From NCBI RefSeq assembly GCF_938045535.1, contig NZ_CALIMQ010000127.1:1-24178 (forward strand): a DNA stretch of 24,178 nt, given 5' to 3'. Below, piece by piece: positions 1 to 8,065 of the stretch. The notes under the pieces are model-generated. The model saw only the letters and a list, made by a program, of their open reading frames with translations, was not told the DNA's origin and searched no databases. Source of the stretch: an uncultured Campylobacter sp. GTDB lineage: Bacteria; Campylobacterota; Campylobacteria; Campylobacterales; Campylobacteraceae. The translations under genes and the position numbers were made by a program. Position 1 is the first letter of the stretch. Every line of letters starts with the position of its first letter.

Positions 1-746
1 TGTATCTCATCTATACTCAAACTCTCTTCAGTCTTAGGCGTAACGAAAAAGTTTTCGTCGTAAATCTCCTTTAATGAATTTGTGCCGTAGTATTTACCCG
101 GCTCGTCTTTAAAAATCAAATTTATGCCGTTAAAATCTGTAAGTTCTATAGAGTCGTTTGCTTTTAAATTTATTATCTTGTTAAAGTTAAAAACTAAATC
201 ATCCTTTTTAACCCCGCTATCAAAGATGAAAAAGTGGCTAAACTCGTAAGGAAATTCGTTTTTGTATTCAGGGTTTGACGCCGGATTTATCCTAGAATCG
301 CCAATTCCTATCTTATCATGCCCCCACCTTTTGCCGAATATAAATATATTTGTACCCCAGCTTTTTGAAATTTTATCATCGTTCTCGCCCATTACGAAGA
401 TATCGTTTCCCCATGGGTCTTCCACATCGCTTCTGCCGCCCGTCAAAATATAGACGTTGTTATTTCCGGGGCAAACTATAGAGTGCCTCGTATCGCTTTC
501 GGCTATAATGATTTCGTCTGCGTTTTGGTTGCAGCGAGAATTTATGTCCCAATATATGGTTTTGCTAAAATTTAAACTCACGTCTTCTAATACGGTGGTA
601 TCAAATCCTTGCGTCACTAAAATCTTTTTAGGAAAATATCTTTTCGCTTGCCCGTCTTTGATAAATTTTTCCAAGCTTTGAAAGTCGGTTATATTGCCTC
701 CAAAACAGCTGCTGACCGCCAAAAATAATATAACGATAAATCTCAT
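1..746 (-). CDS. Putative lipoprotein with RTX-like Gly/Asp repeats (partial, C-terminus outside window)
   Basis: The frame is open from an ATG at 746 to the window edge (248 codons), so the C-terminus is missing. An AGGAG ribosome site lies just upstream, and a TATAAT box lies at 785-780 on this strand. The N-terminus MRFIVILFLAVSSC is a signal peptide ending in a lipobox-like VSSC, so C14 may be lipidated and the protein exported. Residues 94-150 hold repeats at about 18-residue steps (GNNNVYILTG, GNDIFVMG, GTNIFIFG, then GHDKIGIG). They resemble the GGxGxD-type turns of hemolysin-like calcium-binding beta-rolls, but they are short and degenerate. Further cysteines at 72 and 92 might pair in the periplasm. 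I do not recognise a specific family; function is unknown, and surface or periplasmic location is inferred. The small plus-strand frames over this stretch are shadows. Confidence 0.72.
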   Translation of the reverse strand, partial: MRFIVILFLAVSSCFGGNITDFQSLEKFIKDGQAKRYFPKKILVTQGFDTTVLEDVSLNFSKTIYWDINSRCNQNADEIIIAESDTRHSIVCPGNNNVYILTGGRSDVEDPWGNDIFVMGENDDKISKSWGTNIFIFGKRWGHDKIGIGDSRINPASNPEYKNEFPYEFSHFFIFDSGVKKDDLVFNFNKIINLKANDSIELTDFNGINLIFKDEPGKYYGTNSLKEIYDENFFVTPKTEESLSIDEI

Positions 747-779
747 ACTCGCTCCTATTTTCGAGATAAAATCTTAAAA

Positions 780-785
780 ATTATA
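780..785 (-). promoter_or_regulatory. -10 box for the lipoprotein gene
   Basis: On the minus strand the sequence reads TTTTG-TATAAT, with a T-rich stretch upstream. This matches the Campylobacter sigma-70 pattern of a strong -10 without a conserved -35. It lies about 35 bases before the ATG at 746, leaving room for a short leader that carries the AGGAG site. Confidence 0.5.
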
Positions 786-976
786 CAAAATTTGTAAGCA
801 AAATTTACTAAAAACAGCTCAAATTTAAAAATCAAAAATAAACGTTTTTAATGCTTATAGTAATGGCACTTGAATAGTTGTAAATTTTAAACTGCTCCGC
901 TGCTTTTAAATTTAAAAAGTTAAATCCATTTTAAACAGAATTTGCGTGAAATCCATTTCAAAAATGTATTACGCGA

Positions 977-1166
977 GCGGCGGCGGCAAAGTAAAATTTG
1001 CGGTAACTACGGCATTAAATTAAAAGCACTCGTAACGGCGGCACCAAATAAAATTCGCGGCAGTAGCCCAAGGATGAGATATTCGGCGGCGTGCTGAGCT
1101 TAAATCATTCGCAGCGACGTAAAGTACGAAGTATGCGCGGCGGCGTAAAATTAAAATTCGCAGCGG
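977..1166. repeat. Four degenerate direct repeats
   Basis: Units at 977-1003, 1036-1060, 1082-1116 and 1135-1166 share a GGCGGC core followed by an A/T stretch and ATTCGC or ATTTGC plus GG. Spacing is irregular (about 46-59 bases between unit starts) and identity is only moderate, so this is not a CRISPR or a clean tandem array. Confidence 0.4.
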
Positions 1167-1201
1167 CTAAATTTAAAGCCCGCGTGGCGATAATCAAAGC
1201 A

Positions 1202-1231
1202 TCGCCCGCCGTTTAGTTGCACGGCGCAAGC
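1202..1231 (+). repeat. 30-base direct repeat, copy 1
   Basis: Matches 1987-2016 at 26 of 30 positions by eye. The first 15 bases are identical and all four differences are transitions. The two copies flank the membrane protein gene at 1266-1871. Confidence 0.55.
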
Positions 1232-1265
1232 CGTGGAGCCGCACATTAAAATTTAAAGGTATAAA

Positions 1266-1871
1266 ATGAATGAAGATTTTCAAAGAGCGAAGCTGCAAGG
1301 CACGCTCGGCGCGCTCTGCCTACTGGTCGCAAGCGTGGCGTATTCTATAAAAGGCGAGATCGCGTACTTGGATTCTCAAATCTTAGTGTGGATTTTTGCC
1401 TTCACATTCCTTTACCACGCGCTTAAAAACATCCAAAATATCACGGGCCCGCAGGTTTTTATAATCTTCAAATACGCCTATAGCATCGCGCTTGCGGCGC
1501 TACTATATTTTTCAGCCATTTATATACTCAGAAGATGTGATTGTAATAGGCTGCAAATATACGTGCCGTATTTGATATTTGCGGTTACGCTCGCTTGGAT
1601 AATTATAAATTTTAAGTTGCGTGCCGCCACCGGATGCAAGCTTTTTGCGGTATACGCCGCGCTGCTAATCGTTGATGCCGCCGCAGACATCATCCACGGC
1701 ATGATGTTCAAAATACCGGCCCCCGCCGCTATAACGATGGGCGTCATAAATTGCATGGAACTGCTAAATTTAATCTTAAATCCATTAGCGTCCGTAGTGC
1801 TGCTTCTTGCGTGGCTTAATATAAAAAACCCCGCCGAAGCAAAGGGTCTATGGAGCCAGACGCAGAGATAA
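1266..1871 (+). CDS. Multi-pass membrane protein of unknown function
   Basis: 201 residues from an ATG preceded by AAAGG seven bases upstream. Hydrophobic segments lie at about residues 12-28, 40-56, 64-88, 97-115, 123-141 and 166-186, giving five or six membrane spans and a short polar tail, so an inner-membrane location is likely. Cysteines cluster in the loop around RRCDC (about residues 90-93). I do not recognise a family and see no catalytic or transport motif. It stands alone on the plus strand, with non-coding DNA on both sides and a pair of 30-base direct repeats flanking it (1202-1231 and 1987-2016). A 78-residue minus-strand frame inside it is a shadow. The gene looks real from its hydrophobicity pattern and ribosome site; function is unknown. 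Confidence 0.7.
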   Translation: MNEDFQRAKLQGTLGALCLLVASVAYSIKGEIAYLDSQILVWIFAFTFLYHALKNIQNITGPQVFIIFKYAYSIALAALLYFSAIYILRRCDCNRLQIYVPYLIFAVTLAWIIINFKLRAATGCKLFAVYAALLIVDAAADIIHGMMFKIPAPAAITMGVINCMELLNLILNPLASVVLLLAWLNIKNPAEAKGLWSQTQR

Positions 1872-1986
1872 AATTTGCTCGCGTTTATACTCGCGCGGAG
1901 TTTAAATTTAGACCGTGCCGGGGCGTTTGCAAAGATAAAATTTCACGCTCGCACGCGCTGTTTGTCAAAGACACAGCCGCCAAAAC

Positions 1987-2016
1987 TCGCCCGCCGTTTA
2001 GCTACGCGGTGCAAGC
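1987..2016 (+). repeat. 30-base direct repeat, copy 2
   Basis: Second copy of the sequence at 1202-1231, 785 bases downstream in the same orientation. See copy 1 for the match. Confidence 0.55.
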
Positions 2017-2088
2017 TTTAAGCCGTATCGGCGCGACCCTCGACAAGATCAGGCAAAGATGAAATCAAACAAATGCCGCTTTATACAA

Positions 2089-2559
2089 TTATAAGGCTCC
2101 TTCGGCGCACTCGTAGCCGAAAATTTTAATCCCGGTGTCGCTCTGCTCGTAGCGCAGCGCGGGGATTTTTTGCAGTAGATTTTTTAGCTTTTCCAGATCG
2201 TTTTTCCTCCCGCCGTCGAAGGCTCGCGGCACCCACACCCACGCGATCTCGTCGTATGCAAACGAGCCTACCGTAAAACTAGCTCGCTTTGAGCCCGCCT
2301 CCCATTTGGAGGAGTTTTTGATAGCATAGAAGTTTGGATAGAGGATTTTTTTAATGATGAAGCATTTGCAAAATTTAAAATCCGCGAAAAACTCCGCCCA
2401 CGTCGCATCTTCGGTAAAATAGCCTTTCGCGCGCAGGCGCTTTTTCTCTTTGCGCAGCCTGATCGGCTCATAAAATCGCTGCCAAGCCCTTGCGCAGGCA
2501 TCCATAAACGCGAGCATGCGGGCGAAGTAAATTTTAAAAAGCGCCTTAAAAAGCTCCAT
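2089..2559 (-). CDS. Hypothetical protein
   Basis: 156 residues. Its ATG follows directly on the TAG stop of the upstream gene (stop at 2562-2560, start at 2559), so translation is probably coupled and the two form an operon. The N-terminal 45 residues are basic and aromatic, with a hydrophobic start (MELFKALFKIYFARML) that could touch the membrane. The middle has an aromatic stretch ending in IAWVWVPRAFDGG, and the C-terminus is KIFGYECAEG. No family is recognised. The partnership with the DUF4230-like protein next door is the only functional hint. Confidence 0.68.
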   Translation of the reverse strand: MELFKALFKIYFARMLAFMDACARAWQRFYEPIRLRKEKKRLRAKGYFTEDATWAEFFADFKFCKCFIIKKILYPNFYAIKNSSKWEAGSKRASFTVGSFAYDEIAWVWVPRAFDGGRKNDLEKLKNLLQKIPALRYEQSDTGIKIFGYECAEGAL

Positions 2560-3273
2560 CTACTTCTCGATCTGCGATTTTAGCGACTTGTCGATTGCGA
2601 TCTCGCTGGAGCTTATATCGATCGTCTGAAGCGCCTTGTCCTGGAAGATAAATCCGACCTCCTTCGCGCCGAAGCTCTTAGCGATCGCCTCCAGCGTGTC
2701 GGTCGCGGATTTGTGGATCTTACCACCCAGATCGTTGATGATTTTTAGCGAAAGCTGCTTGACTTCGTCCTTGGCGTCGTCGATCAGGCGGTTTTTATCG
2801 CTCTCGTCAAAGCTCGCGCCGAATAGCCCGTTTAGCGAATCGGGCAGCAGAAACGGCAGCAGCTTAGCGTTTTTTTCGTCGTAAATTTTCATATCTTTGA
2901 TCGAGTATTTGTATTTGCACGGCGGCATCTTGATCTCGTAGCGATCCTCGCCCTGCGGTAGTATCGCAAAGTCGAGACTTAGCAGGTCGTAAACAAACTC
3001 GATCTCAAACTCGAAGATGATGGCGATCTGCTTTTTCGTCATCAGCGGCGATACGAGCGAGCCCAGCAGCCCGCTGCCTACGTTTTGCTTGCGCGTAACG
3101 ATCTCTTTGGAGTAAATTTTAAAAACGCTCAGCTCGCCGATGCTTTTAAGCCGCGTGATGTCGGTGGCGATCTGCGGCTTGCTCGCTTGCTCGCCGCTTT
3201 TGCGCATCTTAAAAAACATAAAAACCAAGATGCAAAATATCACTAAATTTAGAAGAAAAGCAAAATTTTCCAA
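2560..3273 (-). CDS. DUF4230-like membrane-anchored protein
   Basis: 237 residues from a TTG start. AAAGGA sits six bases before the TTG, whereas the nearby ATG at 3280 is out of frame, so TTG is preferred. Residues 5-23 (FAFLLNLVIFCILVFMFFK) form a single N-terminal membrane anchor. The rest is soluble: a beta-rich part beginning ITRLKSIGELSVFKIYSKEIVT, then a helical region with alternating charge (about 155-200), ending in FGAKEVGFIFQ and a short tail. The N-terminal anchor followed by an eLsv.k.ys.eivt segment resembles DUF4230 proteins, whose function is unknown. The assignment is from memory of the family and is tentative. It is first of a two-gene unit with 2089-2559. Confidence 0.68.
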   Translation of the reverse strand: MENFAFLLNLVIFCILVFMFFKMRKSGEQASKPQIATDITRLKSIGELSVFKIYSKEIVTRKQNVGSGLLGSLVSPLMTKKQIAIIFEFEIEFVYDLLSLDFAILPQGEDRYEIKMPPCKYKYSIKDMKIYDEKNAKLLPFLLPDSLNGLFGASFDESDKNRLIDDAKDEVKQLSLKIINDLGGKIHKSATDTLEAIAKSFGAKEVGFIFQDKALQTIDISSSEIAIDKSLKSQIEK

Positions 3274-3411
3274 ATTTCATCCTTTAAAATTTTATCGGTA
3301 TTTTAGCAAAATACAGCGCCGATTTGTAGTGTAATTGAAATTTTACGATTTTTGCGACAAGAAATTTTAAAATCAAAACTTGCGTCGAAGCCGTAATAAA
3401 AAGAATTTAAC

Positions 3412-3428
3412 GCGAGCTAAAAGCTCGC
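3412..3428 (-). terminator. Probable terminator of the YcxB-like gene
   Basis: The arms GCGAGCT and AGCTCGC are a perfect 7-bp stem with a 3-base loop. Read on the minus strand it is followed by GTTAAATTCTTTTT, a T-rich tail, as expected of a rho-independent terminator about 190 bases after the stop at 3618. Confidence 0.45.
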
Positions 3429-3457
3429 CCCTTGAGCGTGCCGGGGGTTAGGGGATT

Positions 3458-3505
3458 TTAAGGGAGAAGGGAAGCGCCTCGCAAGTAGCGCCCCTTCCCC
3501 CTTAA
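3458..3505. repeat. Imperfect 18-20 bp inverted repeat
   Basis: The left arm (3458-3477) and right arm (3488-3505) pair, with one or two mismatches and a bulge, around the loop CTCGCAAGTA. The arms carry the AAGGGRGAAGGG/CCCTTCCCCCTTAA pattern. It may be a dispersed palindromic element of this genome or part of a terminator region. Confidence 0.5.
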
Positions 3506-3617
3506 GAGAAAAAGCCACCACCACCTAAATTCTAGAGACAGAATTTTACATATCGAAATTCTAGAATTTTAAATTTATATCGAGAATTTTACGAGCCTTA
3601 AATTTAAAAGCAAAGCT

Positions 3618-4145
3618 CTAAATTTCAACGTCCATATCTACGGGCTCGATCTGTAGCCCGCGCAGATCTGCGAGATGCTGCACCGCGGCGTCTGTCTCGG
3701 CGTTTTTTGGAAGCACGATATGAAAGCCGCGATCAAACGCCAAGAAAAAATTCTCTCCACTCGCAGCGATTCGATTTAGCGAGCGCGCGGCAAATTTCTC
3801 GCTTGCGCGCGGCTCGCCCTTTGAAAATGAAATTTCATCCTCGCCCGCGATAAATTCCATATCTATTTTTGAGTCTTGCGCGAGCTTAGCAGCATCCAGA
3901 TGCTTTCTTAGCATGCGGCGGTAAAATTTCGGATAAAAAATAAGCCATGCCGCGCCCAAAATAACCGACGCTACGCTCGCAATCGGCGCCGTTTTTAAAA
4001 GCCCGTCGATGATGATGCCAACGAGCAAAAACTCAAATGGTATGGCGTAGGTGCTGATGAGGCGCTGCTTGCGCGCCTTTTTGCTGTAAAGCAGCATAAA
4101 TTTATTGAGATTATCGACGTCGCGATTTGTGATTTGCACTTTCAT
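3618..4145 (-). CDS. YcxB-like membrane protein
   Basis: 175 residues from an ATG with AAAGGA seven bases upstream. The N-terminal 30 residues are basic and helical, followed by two membrane spans (about residues 33-50 and 54-72). A soluble C-terminal domain (about 85-175) contains a LNRIAASGENFFLAFDRG segment followed by FHIVLPK. Two spans followed by this beta-rich domain ending in an I-P-K motif is the layout of YcxB-like proteins, whose role is unknown. The gene is divergent from the acyltransferase fusion at 4243 and shares a 97-base upstream region with it. Function is not established; the family call is by eye. Confidence 0.7.
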   Translation of the reverse strand: MKVQITNRDVDNLNKFMLLYSKKARKQRLISTYAIPFEFLLVGIIIDGLLKTAPIASVASVILGAAWLIFYPKFYRRMLRKHLDAAKLAQDSKIDMEFIAGEDEISFSKGEPRASEKFAARSLNRIAASGENFFLAFDRGFHIVLPKNAETDAAVQHLADLRGLQIEPVDMDVEI

Positions 4146-4242
4146 ATTTTTCCTTTAATTTTTACGTAATTGTAGCGAAGCCGCCTTAAATTTGCGTCCG
4201 TTAACTTCCGTGAGATAAAATCCCGTTTTTAAAGGAGCGCCC
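4146..4242. promoter_or_regulatory. Divergent promoter region
   Basis: 97 bases between divergent starts. On the minus strand a TACAAT box (4174-4169) precedes the AAAGGA site of the YcxB-like gene. On the plus strand GATAAAAT (TAAAAT at 4216-4221) lies just before AAAGGAGC, the ribosome site for the GTG at 4243. Boxes are assigned by eye. Confidence 0.35.
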
Positions 4243-7200
4243 GTGAAATCTTTATTAAAAATTAAAGGATTTTTGCCATTTTTGGCGATTATGTTTATCA
4301 ACGCAAGCGTCGATCTGGGCCATAAAATCACGATTCAAAACGTCCTTGTCAAAAGTGCCGATTCTGGCGCTCTCATCGCCCTTACCTCGCTTGTAAATTT
4401 GCTGATTTTGCTACCTTACGTTTTTCTTTTTAGCGCCAGCGGCTATCTCAACGACAAATTCTCGCGCACCCGCATTACGCGGATCTGCGCGAAACTCGGC
4501 GTCGCGCTTACCGCGCTCATTACGCTCGGATATCTGTGCGGATGGTTTTATTTCGCATTTTTTATGACGATCCTGCTTGCGGCGCAAAGCGCGATCTACT
4601 CGCCCGCTAAATACGGCTTGATTAAAAAAATCGTCGGCGCGAAAAATTTAGGCGCAGCAAACGGCCTCGTGCAGGCTCTTACCATCATTGCGATTCTGCT
4701 TTCATCTCTTGTTTTTTCGGTAATTTTCGAGCTGTTTGCAGCCCGCAGCAGCGACGCGGGCGAGCTGATGAGCTCGGTTTGGTTCATCGGCGTGCTTTTG
4801 GTCGCGGGCTCCGCGCTTGAAACATACTACTCGTATAAAATTCCATTCTTCGACGCCTCGCAACCACAGGCGGAATTTAATAAAGACGACTATCTTAAGC
4901 TTCGCTATCTAAGGCAAAATTTAAATTTTGTGCTAAAAGACAAAAACGTCCTGCTCTGTACGCTGGGACTTGCGATGTTTTGGGCGGTCTCACAGCTCGT
5001 GATCGCGACCTTCCCCGCTCACTACAAGAGCCTTAGCGGCAGCGACAACGTAATGGTGATCCAGGTGATCTTGGCGCTTAGTGCGATCGGAATCGCGCTA
5101 GGCTCGATCTTTGCGGGCAGCTACTGCAAAAAACATATCGAGCTCGGTATCGTGCCGTTCGGCGCATTCGGGCTTGCGCTCGCGCTAATGGTGCTAGCCA
5201 ACGCGCACTCCGTATTTTGGCTCGGCACGGCATCGTTTTTCTTCGGATTTAGCGGCGGAATTTTTATCGTGCCACTCAACGCCGTAATTCAGTTTTTCAC
5301 CGCCGATGAACGCATGGGGCGGGTACTCGCGGGCTCAAATTTCATCCAAAATATCTTTATGGTGCTGTTTTTGCTCATCGCCATCATCTTGGTGCATTTT
5401 GCGGTCGCCAGCGGCGAAATTTTCGTTATGGCGGCGCTGTGCGTACTTATCTGCGGGATCTTCGGCGCGAAATATCTGCCGCAGCTTTTCGTTAGAATTT
5501 TACTCATTCCGTTTATGAAATTTGGCTATCAAGTCCACGTAGACGGCATCGAAAACATCCCGCAAAAAGGCGGCGTACTGCTTTTAGGCAACCACATCAG
5601 CTGGATCGATTGGGCGGTGGTACAGCTTGCATGCCCGCGCGGAGTGCGCTTCGTGATGCATCGTAGCTACTACGATCTGTGGTATTTGAAGTGGTTTTTT
5701 AAAATTTTTCGCGTCATTCCAATCGGAGCGGGCGTGAGCAAAAGCGCGATCGAAAGCATTCGCGAGGCGCTAAATGCTGGTGAAGTAGTGGGGCTCTTCC
5801 CCGAAGGCCACATCAGCTACAACGGCCGCATAGACGAGTTTCAAGGTGGATTTGAGCTAGCCGCGCACGATACGAACTCCGTAATCGTGCCTTTTTACAT
5901 CAGAGGGCTTTGGGGATCGACATTTTCGCGCGCCAGCGAGCATTATAAAAGAACGATCTCGCAAAGCGGCAAAAACGCGCTTCGCGTAAGCTTCGGCGCG
6001 CCGATCGAGGCAAATTCCAAGGCGCACGAAGTAAAGCGCGCAGTAACGGAGCTGTCGTTTTTCAGCTGGGGCAAATACCTCGCAAGTCTAAAGCCGCTTG
6101 CCTACAACTGGCTAAATCAAGCCAAAAGATCGCCTTTTAAGCGCGTGGCGGTCGATAGTACGGGAGCAAGTCTCACAAATTTAGCGATGATGAGCGCCGT
6201 TTTGATACTTCGCAAAAGACTAAAGAGTCGCATAAGCAGCGAGGAAAACGTAGGTATCGTTTTGCCTAGCTCGGTCATCGCAAGCGCCGTAAATTTAACG
6301 CTTTTTGCGATGGGCAAAACGAGCGTAAATTTAAACTACACGCTAAGCGAAGAGAACTTAATCTACTGCGCGGATAAAGCAAATATCCGCACGATCATCA
6401 GCTCGCGCAAATTCGTAGAAAAGCTCAAATCAAAGGGCTTTGAGCTGGAAAGCTCGATCGGCGATCGGCTCGTGTATCTTGAGGATCTAAGCGAGGGCGC
6501 CTCTAAAAACGAGCGCATAGCCTGCGCGCTAAAATCGCTGCTGATGCCTAAAATTTTATTTCGCGCGCTGTATTTTAAGCCGCACGCGATAGATGACGTA
6601 GCGACCATTTTATTTAGCAGCGGCAGCGAAGGAAAGCCCAAAGGCGTGGTTTTGACGCACAAAAATATAATGGCGAACGTCCGCCAAATTTCGGAGCTCA
6701 TAAACGCCACCGAGCACGACGCGATTTTAGCGTCGCTGCCGATCTTTCACTGCTTCGGGCTTACCGTAACGACGCTATTTCCGCTAAACGACGGAATTTT
6801 AAGCATCCACGTTCCCGATCCTACGGACGCCTTTAGCGTCGGCAAGATGAGCGCAAAATACGGCGCTACGATAATGTTCGGCACTTCTACGTTTTTTAGG
6901 CTCTACACCAAAAACAAAAGGCTCAATCCGCTTATGCTGGCAAGCATTCGCCTAGCGATTGCGGGCGCGGAGAAGCTAAACGAAAACGTCCGCAAGGAAT
7001 TTAAGATAAAATTCGGCATCGAAATTTACGAGGGCTACGGCACGACCGAAACTGCGCCGGTGGTGAGCGTAAATACGCCGAACGTCCTCGAGCCCGATTT
7101 TTTCAAAGAGCTTCACTTCAACCGTGAAAAAAGCGTCGGCTTGCCGCTTGCAGGCACGGTCATAAAAATCACCGATCCCGCCTCGCTGCAGCCGCTATCA

Positions 7201-7686
7201 AACGGGCAGGAGGGGCTTATCTTAATCGGCGGACATCAGGTTATGAAAGAATACTACGATGAGCCGGCAAAAACCGCCGAGGCGATCGCGCAAATAAACG
7301 ACGTGCGCTACTACAAGAGCGGCGACATCGGCTATATCGACGACGACGGGTTTTTATTTATCACCGACCGCCTTTCGCGCTTTGCCAAAATCGGCGGTGA
7401 GATGATTAGCCTGGGCGCGGTAGAAAGCGCCGTGGGCGAAATTTTAGGCGAGAGCGCGATCTATTCGTGCGTGAACCTAAAAGACGAAAAAAAGGGCGAA
7501 AAGATCGCTCTGCTTTACGTGGGCGAGACGAGCGAGGATGAAATTTCGCGCCGCCTAAAGGACTCCGCACTGGCGCCGATAATGCAGCCAAGCGTCGTGA
7601 AAAAGGTCGAGCAAATCCCGGTGCTCGGCAGCGGCAAGGTAAATCTCAAAGCGGTAAAGGATCTGGCGATAGAGCTCGGGCTGTAA
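4243..7686 (+). CDS. aas: LplT-PlsC-acyl-ACP synthetase fusion (Aas-type lysophospholipid repair enzyme)
   Basis: 1147 residues from a GTG start with AAAGGAG spaced four to five bases upstream. Three parts are visible. Residues 1-415 form an MFS-type transporter with about 12 spans, like the lysophospholipid flippase LplT. Residues 425-615 form a PlsC-type acyltransferase with the catalytic HxxxxD (H451-D456 in NHISWID) and FPEGHIS at 519-525. Residues 630-1147 form an AMP-forming acyl-acyl carrier protein synthetase, with the P-loop-like SSGSEGKPKG (792-801), YEGYGTTE (929-936), SGD (1026-1028), DRLSR (1042-1046) and a likely catalytic lysine in the final GSGKVNLK. In E. coli, LplT and Aas are separate proteins; together they bring lysophosphatidylethanolamine across the inner membrane and reacylate it. 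Here all steps sit in one inner-membrane protein. It appears intact, monocistronic and full length. High certainty on domains; exact acyl acceptor inferred. Confidence 0.92.
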   Translation: MKSLLKIKGFLPFLAIMFINASVDLGHKITIQNVLVKSADSGALIALTSLVNLLILLPYVFLFSASGYLNDKFSRTRITRICAKLGVALTALITLGYLCGWFYFAFFMTILLAAQSAIYSPAKYGLIKKIVGAKNLGAANGLVQALTIIAILLSSLVFSVIFELFAARSSDAGELMSSVWFIGVLLVAGSALETYYSYKIPFFDASQPQAEFNKDDYLKLRYLRQNLNFVLKDKNVLLCTLGLAMFWAVSQLVIATFPAHYKSLSGSDNVMVIQVILALSAIGIALGSIFAGSYCKKHIELGIVPFGAFGLALALMVLANAHSVFWLGTASFFFGFSGGIFIVPLNAVIQFFTADERMGRVLAGSNFIQNIFMVLFLLIAIILVHFAVASGEIFVMAALCVLICGIFGAKYLPQLFVRILLIPFMKFGYQVHVDGIENIPQKGGVLLLGNHISWIDWAVVQLACPRGVRFVMHRSYYDLWYLKWFFKIFRVIPIGAGVSKSAIESIREALNAGEVVGLFPEGHISYNGRIDEFQGGFELAAHDTNSVIVPFYIRGLWGSTFSRASEHYKRTISQSGKNALRVSFGAPIEANSKAHEVKRAVTELSFFSWGKYLASLKPLAYNWLNQAKRSPFKRVAVDSTGASLTNLAMMSAVLILRKRLKSRISSEENVGIVLPSSVIASAVNLTLFAMGKTSVNLNYTLSEENLIYCADKANIRTIISSRKFVEKLKSKGFELESSIGDRLVYLEDLSEGASKNERIACALKSLLMPKILFRALYFKPHAIDDVATILFSSGSEGKPKGVVLTHKNIMANVRQISELINATEHDAILASLPIFHCFGLTVTTLFPLNDGILSIHVPDPTDAFSVGKMSAKYGATIMFGTSTFFRLYTKNKRLNPLMLASIRLAIAGAEKLNENVRKEFKIKFGIEIYEGYGTTETAPVVSVNTPNVLEPDFFKELHFNREKSVGLPLAGTVIKITDPASLQPLSNGQEGLILIGGHQVMKEYYDEPAKTAEAIAQINDVRYYKSGDIGYIDDDGFLFITDRLSRFAKIGGEMISLGAVESAVGEILGESAIYSCVNLKDEKKGEKIALLYVGETSEDEISRRLKDSALAPIMQPSVVKKVEQIPVLGSGKVNLKAVKDLAIELGL

Positions 7687-7993
7687 ATTTCAAAGCCTTA
7701 AATTTACGCCCTAAAATTTTAAATTTACGCCTTGCTGCGCTATTTGCGCGAAGTAGTGTAAAGAGCAAAATTTCTCTTTTAAATCTATGCTTTGTCGCGC
7801 CGCAGGGCTTTGCGGTTTTCGCTCCTAGCGGCGGGCGATCTCGCAGTTATGGCGGCGGCTTTATTTGGGGCGACAGCCGCGTGCGGTTGCAGCGCCAAAT
7901 TTATGCTAAATTTTACGGACAGACGGCAGCCGCTCGCTACGCAGATAGACAAAATTCTTGAATCAGATGCCCGGCGAAATTTCACGGCAGAGC

Positions 7994-8065
7994 TGCGGGA
8001 AGAGTTTTAACGGCGTGCGTGCGGAAAGAAATTTCAATGGCGTATGTGCGGAGAGAAATTTTAGC
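7994..8065 (+). repeat. 27-base tandem repeat, two good copies and one decayed copy
   Basis: 8012-8038 and 8039-8065 are related copies, with the pattern GGCGTRYGTGCGGARAGAAATTTYA. A shorter relative (GCGGGAAGAGTTTTAAC) precedes them at about 7996-8011. The period of 27 is a multiple of three, but no supported reading frame runs through it. Confidence 0.5.

Larger units (their letters stand above)
747..1265. other. Non-coding stretch with degenerate GC-rich repeats
   Basis: No frame with a ribosome site is seen here. The first part (about 786-960) is AT-rich. From about 970 to 1170 there are imperfect copies of a unit resembling GGCGGC...TAAAATTYGCRG, at 977-1003, 1036-1060, 1082-1116 and 1135-1166. 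A 30-base sequence at 1202-1231 recurs at 1987-2016 on the far side of the next gene. It may be a decayed gene or a repeat family; I cannot tell which. Confidence 0.45.
3281..3617. other. Intergenic stretch with tandem hairpins
   Basis: No gene is supported here. The stretch contains a 7-bp perfect hairpin (3412-3428), a larger imperfect hairpin rich in G and C runs (3458-3505), and partly palindromic AT-rich sequence around 3527-3590 in which AAATTCTAGA occurs twice. Confidence 0.5.

Noticed and set aside
262..681. Two plus-strand frames over the lipoprotein gene
   Set aside because: They lack ribosome sites and overlap a longer minus-strand frame with a promoter, ribosome site and signal peptide.
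977..1166. CRISPR array
   Set aside because: Repeats are imperfect, unevenly spaced and lack unique spacers of constant length; no cas genes are present.
7785..8010. Overlapping plus and minus frames of about 70 residues
   Set aside because: Non-ATG or unsupported starts, no ribosome site and no family resemblance; the signal-peptide-like look of the plus frame is probably chance in GC-rich sequence.
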